Assembly (NCBI RefSeq): GCF_900177545.1
Contig: NZ_FXBQ01000001.1
Coordinates: 1,792,122-1,856,121 of the forward strand
Reading direction: 5' to 3'
DNA from: Maritimibacter sp. HL-12
GTDB taxonomy: Bacteria; Pseudomonadota; Alphaproteobacteria; Rhodobacterales; Rhodobacteraceae
Length of the DNA: 64,000 bases
The notes under the pieces are model-generated. The model was not told where the DNA came from. It worked only from the letters and a program-made list of their open reading frames with translations, and did not search any database. Below, in pieces: positions 59,834 to 64,000 of this stretch. A program made the position numbers and the translations under genes. The first letter of the stretch is position 1, and each line of letters starts with the position of its first letter.

Positions 59834-60738
59834 CCGACGATGCGCGCCTTCTGGCCGCCAACGCGCGGGTGGCCCATGTCAGCCTGCGCGGCAGGGTGGC
59901 GGCGGCGCGCTACACCGAGGGCGAGCGGCGGCGGGTGTGCCGCCCGGTGACGGCGCTGCGCGACGATGCGCGGCCCCGCGCCCGCCAGCGCGAGCTTGTG
60001 CTCCACGAGGTGTTCGTGGTGCTGGAAGAGCGCGAGGGCTGGGCTTTCGGTTTCGCCGCGCGCGACGGTTATGTGGGCCACGTGCGCATCGACGACCTCG
60101 GGCCGGACCTCTGGCGCAGCACGCATGTGGTTTCTGCCCGGCAAAGCTACCTCGTTGGCGAACCGGTGCTGAAAACCGGCGACGAGATCACGGCGATCTC
60201 CTTCGGCACGCGGCTATCGGTGCTTGCCACCCACGAGGATGGGCGTTGGGGCGAGGTTGCGCTGCTTCGTCCGCCCGATGCCATGGACGGGCACAAGCGC
60301 GCCGACACGATGTTCGTGCCAATGGCACATCTGCGCCCTGCGGACGCACCGGAGCGTGATCCCGTCGCGGTGGCCGAGCGGTTTCTCGGCACCCCCTATC
60401 TCTGGGGTGGCAATTCCGGCTTCGGGATCGACTGTTCGGGGCTGATACAGGCGGCGCTCATGGCCTGCGGCATCGACTGCCCCGGTGACAGCGATTTGCA
60501 GCAGGCGCTCGGCCAAGAAGCGGAGCGCGCACCGGAGCGGGGCGACCTGTTGTTCTGGAAAGGCCATGTCGCGATGGCGGTGGACGCCGAGCGGCTGATC
60601 CATGCCAACGCGCATCACATGGCGGTTGCCTATGAGGGGATCGAAGCGGCCAAACGCCGGATCGCGCGGGGTGAAGGCCCGGTCACGGCCGTCAGGCGGC
60701 TGGATCAGCCGGTTGCGCTCACTCCACCGCGCGGATGA
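59830..60738 (+). CDS. NlpC/P60-family peptidase
   Basis: The protein is 302 residues. SH3-like parts come first (VLEEREGWAFGFAARDGYVG, FGTRLSVLATHEDGRWGEV). The NlpC/P60 domain has the catalytic Cys in GIDCSGLIQAAL and the His in WKGHVAMAV, with NAHHMAVAYE after it. It cuts gamma-D-Glu-containing peptides, probably recycled murein. There is no signal peptide, so a cytoplasmic role with the aminopeptidase fits. It converges with the DUF2794 gene, overlapping by 20 bp. Confidence 0.9.
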   Translation: MTDDARLLAANARVAHVSLRGRVAAARYTEGERRRVCRPVTALRDDARPRARQRELVLHEVFVVLEEREGWAFGFAARDGYVGHVRIDDLGPDLWRSTHVVSARQSYLVGEPVLKTGDEITAISFGTRLSVLATHEDGRWGEVALLRPPDAMDGHKRADTMFVPMAHLRPADAPERDPVAVAERFLGTPYLWGGNSGFGIDCSGLIQAALMACGIDCPGDSDLQQALGQEAERAPERGDLLFWKGHVAMAVDAERLIHANAHHMAVAYEGIEAAKRRIARGEGPVTAVRRLDQPVALTPPRG

Positions 60739-61063
60739 GCTTGCGATCCAGCACGCGCAGCACGGCCTTCAGGTCTGCCCCGCGCTTCAGAATCCGCCCG
60801 TCCATCGCGACCACGGCGTATTGCCCTTGCCGGCCACGCAGCTTCGGGCGTTTCTCGATCCGGTAGAGCGGGTGTTCGGCGGTGTGGCGAAACACCGAGA
60901 AGATGGCCACGTCCTTGAGGAAACTCATCGCGTAGTCGCGCCATTCGCCGGCAGCGACCATTCGGCCATAGAGCCCGAGGATGATGCCAAGCTCGGCGCG
61001 GTCGAAAGCGACCTTTTCTTGAACTTCGGGGCCGGGAAAGGGCGTCGGAGATTGCACGTTCAT
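60719..61063 (-). CDS. DUF2794 domain-containing protein
   Basis: The protein is 114 residues from the ATG at 61063. Blocks such as FDRAELGIILGLYGRMVAAG, EWRDYAMSFLKD and IEKRPKLRGRQGQYAVV match DUF2794, a short family in alphaproteobacteria with no known function. It has no signal peptide. The longer ORF upstream to 61159 is not supported. Confidence 0.85.
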   Translation of the reverse strand: MNVQSPTPFPGPEVQEKVAFDRAELGIILGLYGRMVAAGEWRDYAMSFLKDVAIFSVFRHTAEHPLYRIEKRPKLRGRQGQYAVVAMDGRILKRGADLKAVLRVLDRKLIRAVE

Positions 61064-61169
61064 GACCGCAGGATGGGCGCAAGCGGCGCGCAAATCAACT
61101 CCCCGGGAGTGACTTGCGCTGTCTCTGCCGCGGTATCGCCACGAAAACACCGCCCACAAACCGCGATCT

Positions 61170-61309
61170 CAGCCAAAACCTGCCCTTATCCGGGCTCATA
61201 CCCGGTCTTGTAGCGAGCGAGAAGCTCACCCCGGTGCCGCATGCAACAGCCCCCACCCAGTTCGCGGCGCCGGGGGCTACAAACCCCCGCCACGTGCGGG
61301 GGTTTTTTT
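61170..61309 (+). ncRNA. Candidate small RNA or leader ending at an orphan terminator
   Basis: A strong plus-strand terminator at 61283 has no coding gene upstream on that strand until the NlpC/P60 gene ending 545 bp before. The DNA in front can form a hairpin near 61183-61198 and an alternative stem CGGGGG/CCCCCG at 61271-61289. Ends are guesses; no known RNA family is recognised. Confidence 0.3.
61283..61309 (+). terminator. Intrinsic terminator, orphan
   Basis: ACCCCCGC (61283-61290) and GCGGGGGT (61296-61303) make an 8-bp stem with loop CACGT, followed by a run of T to 61309. The left arm can instead pair with CGGGGG at 61271-61276, giving mutually exclusive hairpins. Confidence 0.8.
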
Positions 61310-61332
61310 CTTGCCGCACGCTCAACACTATT

Positions 61333-61344
61333 GACCGATCGGTC
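61333..61344. promoter_or_regulatory. TetR-type palindromic operator
   Basis: GACCGATCGGTC is a perfect 12-bp palindrome, 41 bp before the paaI ATG; the next four bases repeat part of the motif (GG). TetR-family regulators often bind such dyads. The TetR gene at the end of the paaI-paaK unit is the natural candidate. Confidence 0.55.
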
Positions 61345-61384
61345 GGTTTTATGCAGTCTTCCTCCGGAGGAAAACGGAGGAGCC

Positions 61385-61819
61385 ATGACCCCGGAGGAAC
61401 GCGCCCGCCGGTCGGCCGATGCAATGTGGGCCGACGACCGCGCCAGCCAGGCGGCGGGCATGGTGCTCGTCGAGGTCGGCCCCGGCCGTGCCGTGATGAC
61501 CATGACCCTGCGCGCCGACATGGCCAACGGTCACGGCATTGCCCACGGCGGATATATCTTCGCGCTGGCCGATTCGGCCTTCGCCTTCGCCTGCAACAGT
61601 TACAACACGCTCGTTGTCGCCCAGCACAATTCGATCACCTACCTCACCCCCGGCAAGGTGGGCGAGCAACTCACCGCCACCGCGATCGAGGCCCATCGCG
61701 CCGGGCGTTCTGGCATCTACGATGTGATCGTGGCCGGCGCCGACGGCCGGCAGGTGGCGATTTTTCGCGGCCATTCGCGCCAGATCAACGGCGCACATTT
61801 CGAGGAGTCCGGCACCTGA
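61385..61819 (+). CDS. paaI: Hydroxyphenylacetyl-CoA thioesterase PaaI
   Basis: The 144-residue hotdog-fold thioesterase clears dead-end acyl-CoA in phenylacetate catabolism. NGHGIAHGGYIFALADSAFA is the PaaI signature region. GGAGGA is upstream of the ATG at 61385; the longer frame upstream is rejected. paaK follows 21 bp later. Confidence 0.93.
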   Translation: MTPEERARRSADAMWADDRASQAAGMVLVEVGPGRAVMTMTLRADMANGHGIAHGGYIFALADSAFAFACNSYNTLVVAQHNSITYLTPGKVGEQLTATAIEAHRAGRSGIYDVIVAGADGRQVAIFRGHSRQINGAHFEESGT

Positions 61820-61840
61820 ACGCCGGCCAGGGAGAGCGAC

Positions 61841-63145
61841 ATGAAAGATCTGACCCCCCGCAAGGATGAGCTGGAACACATTGAGACCGCCTCGCGCGAC
61901 GAGATTTCGGCGGTGCAGCTCGAACGCATGAAATGGTCGCTGCGTCACGCCTATGACAACGTGCCCTTCTACAAGCAGAAATTCGAAGCGGCCGGCGTTC
62001 ACCCCGACGATCTGCACAGCCTCGAGGATCTCGCGCGATTCCCCTTCACCGTGAAGCAGGACCTGCGCGACAATTATCCCTTCGGGCTGTTCGCCGTGCC
62101 GCGCGAACAGATTTCCCGAATCCATGCCTCCTCCGGCACCACCGGTCAGCCGACCGTGGTGGGCTACACAAGGAAGGACCTCGATACATGGGGCAAGGTT
62201 GTGGCCCGCAGCCTGCGCGCGGGCGGCCTGCGCCCCGGTGACGTGCTGCACAATGCCTATGGCTACGGGCTGTTCACCGGCGGGCTCGGGGTGCACGGCG
62301 GGGCCGAGAAAATGGGGCTGACCGTGGTGCCGGTTTCCGGCGGGATGACCCAGCGGCAGGTGCGGCTGATCGAGGATTTCCGCGCCAAGGGGATCACGGT
62401 GACGCCCTCCTACATGCTCTCGATCCTCGATGAATACATCGCCCTCGGGCTCGATCCGCGCAAATCGCCGCTGGAAGTGGGCATCTTCGGTGCCGAGCCC
62501 TGGACCAACGCGATGCGCGGCGAGATCGAACAGGCCTTCGACATGCACGCGGTCGATATCTACGGGCTGTCCGAGGTGATGGGGCCGGGCGTCGCCAGCG
62601 AATGCGTCGAGACCAAAGACGGGCTGCACGTCTGGGAAGATCATTTCTACCCCGAGATCATCGACCCGGCCACCGGCGAGGTATTGCCCGATGGCAGCCC
62701 GGGCGAACTCGTGTTCACCTCGCTCACCAAGGAAGCCTTCCCGATCATCCGCTACCGCACCCGCGATCTCACCCGGCTGCTGCCCGGCACCGCCCGCTCG
62801 CTGCGGCGGATGGAAAAGATCACCGGTCGCACCGATGACATGATCATCCTGCGCGGGGTGAACGTTTTCCCGACCCAGATCGAGGAACAACTCGTCACCG
62901 TCGAGGAACTGGCGCCGCATTTCCAGATCGAGCTCGCACGGCCCGACCGGATGGACGAGATGATCGTGCACGTCGAACTGATCGAGGGGGTCGAGGCCGA
63001 CCCCGTCAAGGTCAGCCACGTCCTCAAGGGTCTGGTGAAAAGCCATGTCGGGGTGACCGTGAAGGTCAAGGTGGCCGGGCCCGGCGGCGTCCCGCGCAGC
63101 GAGGGCAAGGCGGTGCGCATCGTCGACAACCGGCCCAAGGGCTGA
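61841..63145 (+). CDS. paaK: Phenylacetate-CoA ligase
   Basis: The 434-residue ANL-family enzyme makes phenylacetyl-CoA from phenylacetate, CoA and ATP. The AMP loop is HASSGTTGQPTVVGYT. IYGLSEVMGPGVASEC and RTDDMIILRGVNVFPTQIEE are the remaining core motifs. The start has GGAGAG before the ATG. It is linked to paaI and the TetR gene; the paaABCDE epoxidase genes are not in the window. Confidence 0.95.
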   Translation: MKDLTPRKDELEHIETASRDEISAVQLERMKWSLRHAYDNVPFYKQKFEAAGVHPDDLHSLEDLARFPFTVKQDLRDNYPFGLFAVPREQISRIHASSGTTGQPTVVGYTRKDLDTWGKVVARSLRAGGLRPGDVLHNAYGYGLFTGGLGVHGGAEKMGLTVVPVSGGMTQRQVRLIEDFRAKGITVTPSYMLSILDEYIALGLDPRKSPLEVGIFGAEPWTNAMRGEIEQAFDMHAVDIYGLSEVMGPGVASECVETKDGLHVWEDHFYPEIIDPATGEVLPDGSPGELVFTSLTKEAFPIIRYRTRDLTRLLPGTARSLRRMEKITGRTDDMIILRGVNVFPTQIEEQLVTVEELAPHFQIELARPDRMDEMIVHVELIEGVEADPVKVSHVLKGLVKSHVGVTVKVKVAGPGGVPRSEGKAVRIVDNRPKG

Positions 63146-63148
63146 ACG

Positions 63149-63724
63149 ATGCCGAGAGGGATCGCGCGCGACCACGACCAGAAGCGGGAATCGATCCGCA
63201 AGGGGGCGGCAGAATACTTCGCCGCCCACGGCTTCGACCGTGCCTCGATGACCGGCGCGGCGCGGCATTGCGGCGTGTCGAAGGCGCTGATCTACCACTA
63301 CTACGATTCGAAAGAGGCGCTGCTCGACGATATCCTGAGCACGCATCTCACCAGCCTGGCCGAAACCGCGCGGGCGGTTCCGCCCGAGGCCGGTCTCGGC
63401 GCGCTGGTCTGCGCGATCCTGGAGGATTACGCCGACGCCGATGCCGAGCACAAACTCCAGCTCGACGCGCTGGGCGTGTTGCCGCCCGAACAACAGGTGC
63501 CGCTGATCGCGCTGCAACGCGAACTGGTCGAGATCATGAGCGCCGCGCTGCTGCGCGAGGCCCCGGCCTTGGCGGGCACCGACAGGCTGAGGCCGGTCAC
63601 GATGTCGGTCTTCGGCATCCTGAACTGGTTCTACATGTGGCACCGCCCGGGCAAGGGGCTGACCCGGCCCGAATACGCCCGTCTCGCCACCGACATGGTT
63701 CTGAACGGAATCAAGTCGTTGTAG
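63149..63724 (+). CDS. TetR-family regulator (PaaR-like)
   Basis: The protein is 191 residues. The N-terminal TetR helix-turn-helix is seen in FDRASMTGAARHCGVSKALIYHYY. The rest is a helical ligand-binding domain. It is three bases from the paaK stop, so it is in the paa unit. In several bacteria a TetR-type PaaR represses paa genes until phenylacetyl-CoA binds. The palindrome before paaI is a likely target. Confidence 0.85.
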   Translation: MPRGIARDHDQKRESIRKGAAEYFAAHGFDRASMTGAARHCGVSKALIYHYYDSKEALLDDILSTHLTSLAETARAVPPEAGLGALVCAILEDYADADAEHKLQLDALGVLPPEQQVPLIALQRELVEIMSAALLREAPALAGTDRLRPVTMSVFGILNWFYMWHRPGKGLTRPEYARLATDMVLNGIKSL

Positions 63725-63767
63725 GCGAATGGCGGGTGTGCCGCCGCGATTCTTCGCGCCAACCCCG

Positions 63768-64000
63768 CTAACCGGCCCCGATCAGGGCCCCCGCCGCAAA
63801 CACCAGCGCTCCGCCCAGAACCACCTGGAAGGTGGCGCGGCCGAAGGGCGTGTCCATGAACTTGTTCTGGATCCAGACAATGGCCCAGAGCTCGACGAAC
63901 ACCACGATGATCGCGAGCGTGGTGGCGGTCCAGAAATCGGTGATCAGGTAGGGCAGGGCATGGCCGAGGCCGCCGAGCGTGGTCATGACCCCGGAGGCGA
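63768..64000 (-). CDS. mbfA: C-terminal part of MbfA-like rubrerythrin-VIT1 iron exporter (partial)
   Basis: The frame runs off the right edge of the window; the last 77 codons are present. It has hydrophobic segments (DFWTATTLAIIVVFVELWAIVW and FQVVLGGALVFAAGALIG) with MDTPFGRA between, closely resembling the end of alphaproteobacterial MbfA (erythrin-vacuolar iron transporter). Those proteins join an N-terminal ferritin-like domain to a VIT1 membrane domain and export iron. The N-terminal domain is outside the window, so the full identity is inferred. Confidence 0.7.
   Translation of the reverse strand, partial: ASGVMTTLGGLGHALPYLITDFWTATTLAIIVVFVELWAIVWIQNKFMDTPFGRATFQVVLGGALVFAAGALIGAG

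Larger units (their letters stand above)
61064..61384. other. Intergenic region with structure, before paaI
   Basis: The 321-bp gap between DUF2794 (minus) and paaI (plus) holds a hairpin CCGGG-CTCATA-CCCGG (around 61183-61198), two overlapping hairpins at 61271-61303 with a T run, and a TetR-type palindrome at 61333. No coding frame with a good start is seen. See the ncRNA and terminator entries. Confidence 0.45.

Noticed and set aside
61331-61344. TTGACCGATCGGTC as an FNR/Dnr box
   Set aside because: The second half GGTC is not GTCAA at the right spacing; the 12-bp palindrome fits a TetR operator better.
61186-61527. Minus-strand frame of 113 codons across the paa promoter
   Set aside because: No ribosome binding site or known motif, and it covers the terminator and operator of the plus strand.

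Overview
The window is GC-rich alphaproteobacterial chromosome, most likely Rhodobacterales (roseobacter or Paracoccus-type). The evidence is a CcrM methylase, a NAD-linked fdsGBA-fdhD-fdsD formate dehydrogenase, a DUF2794 protein, a HemP/imelysin iron operon, the end of an MbfA-type iron exporter, and dense coding with many ATGA overlaps. No insertion sequence, integrase, phage gene or CRISPR array is visible.

Layout. 0-4.6 kb: response-regulator tail, HDAC-like deacetylase, xseB, ispA and dxs (isoprenoid precursors), and a small exported protein. 4.6-8.9 kb: an epimerase-like protein, then adenine deaminase and AMP nucleosidase (AMP to adenine to hypoxanthine). 9-15.4 kb: HU, EamA transporter, CcdA plus thioredoxin, ccrM with a GANTC cluster in its leader, rnhB, secreted unknowns, a membrane protein with a C-terminal winged helix, and tRNA-Arg(CCT). 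15.4-23.1 kb: LacI regulator, CysQ-like phosphatase, PmbA, SDR and crotonase, HNH protein, MscS channel, flavoprotein.

23.2-40.5 kb is the notable region. A UbiE/MenG-like methyltransferase and a MenA-like prenyltransferase are followed by a copper chaperone and a complete Sec-type (clade II) nitrous oxide reductase cluster: nosZ, two diheme cytochromes c, nosB, nosD, nosG, nosH, nosF, nosL, nosY. TlpA-like and SCO proteins, a BASS-family transporter, NnrS and a Crp/Fnr-family (Dnr-like) regulator follow. nosR and nosX, expected in the Tat-type (clade I) clusters usual in this order, are absent. Five FNR/Dnr-type boxes (TTGAC-N4-GTCAA, one mismatch each) lie in this stretch, before ubiE/menG, between pcuC and nosZ, between sco and the BASS gene, before nnrS, and at the nnrS 3' end. 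I infer a low-oxygen/NO regulon that may couple its own quinone supply (MenG-MenA) to NosGH and the cytochromes, and so to N2O reduction.

40.6-64 kb: metallo-beta-lactamase RNase-like protein, Gfo/Idh/MocA oxidoreductase, RlmL-like methyltransferase, iron operon (small ORF, hemP, imelysin, diheme oxidoreductase, imelysin-like, DUF1513), fds formate dehydrogenase with a LysR regulator, carbonic anhydrase, M17 peptidase with NlpC/P60 hydrolase, DUF2794, a structured intergenic region with an orphan intrinsic terminator, and a paaI-paaK-tetR unit for phenylacetate activation.

Assignments come from reading motifs and overall resemblance. No database search was run.
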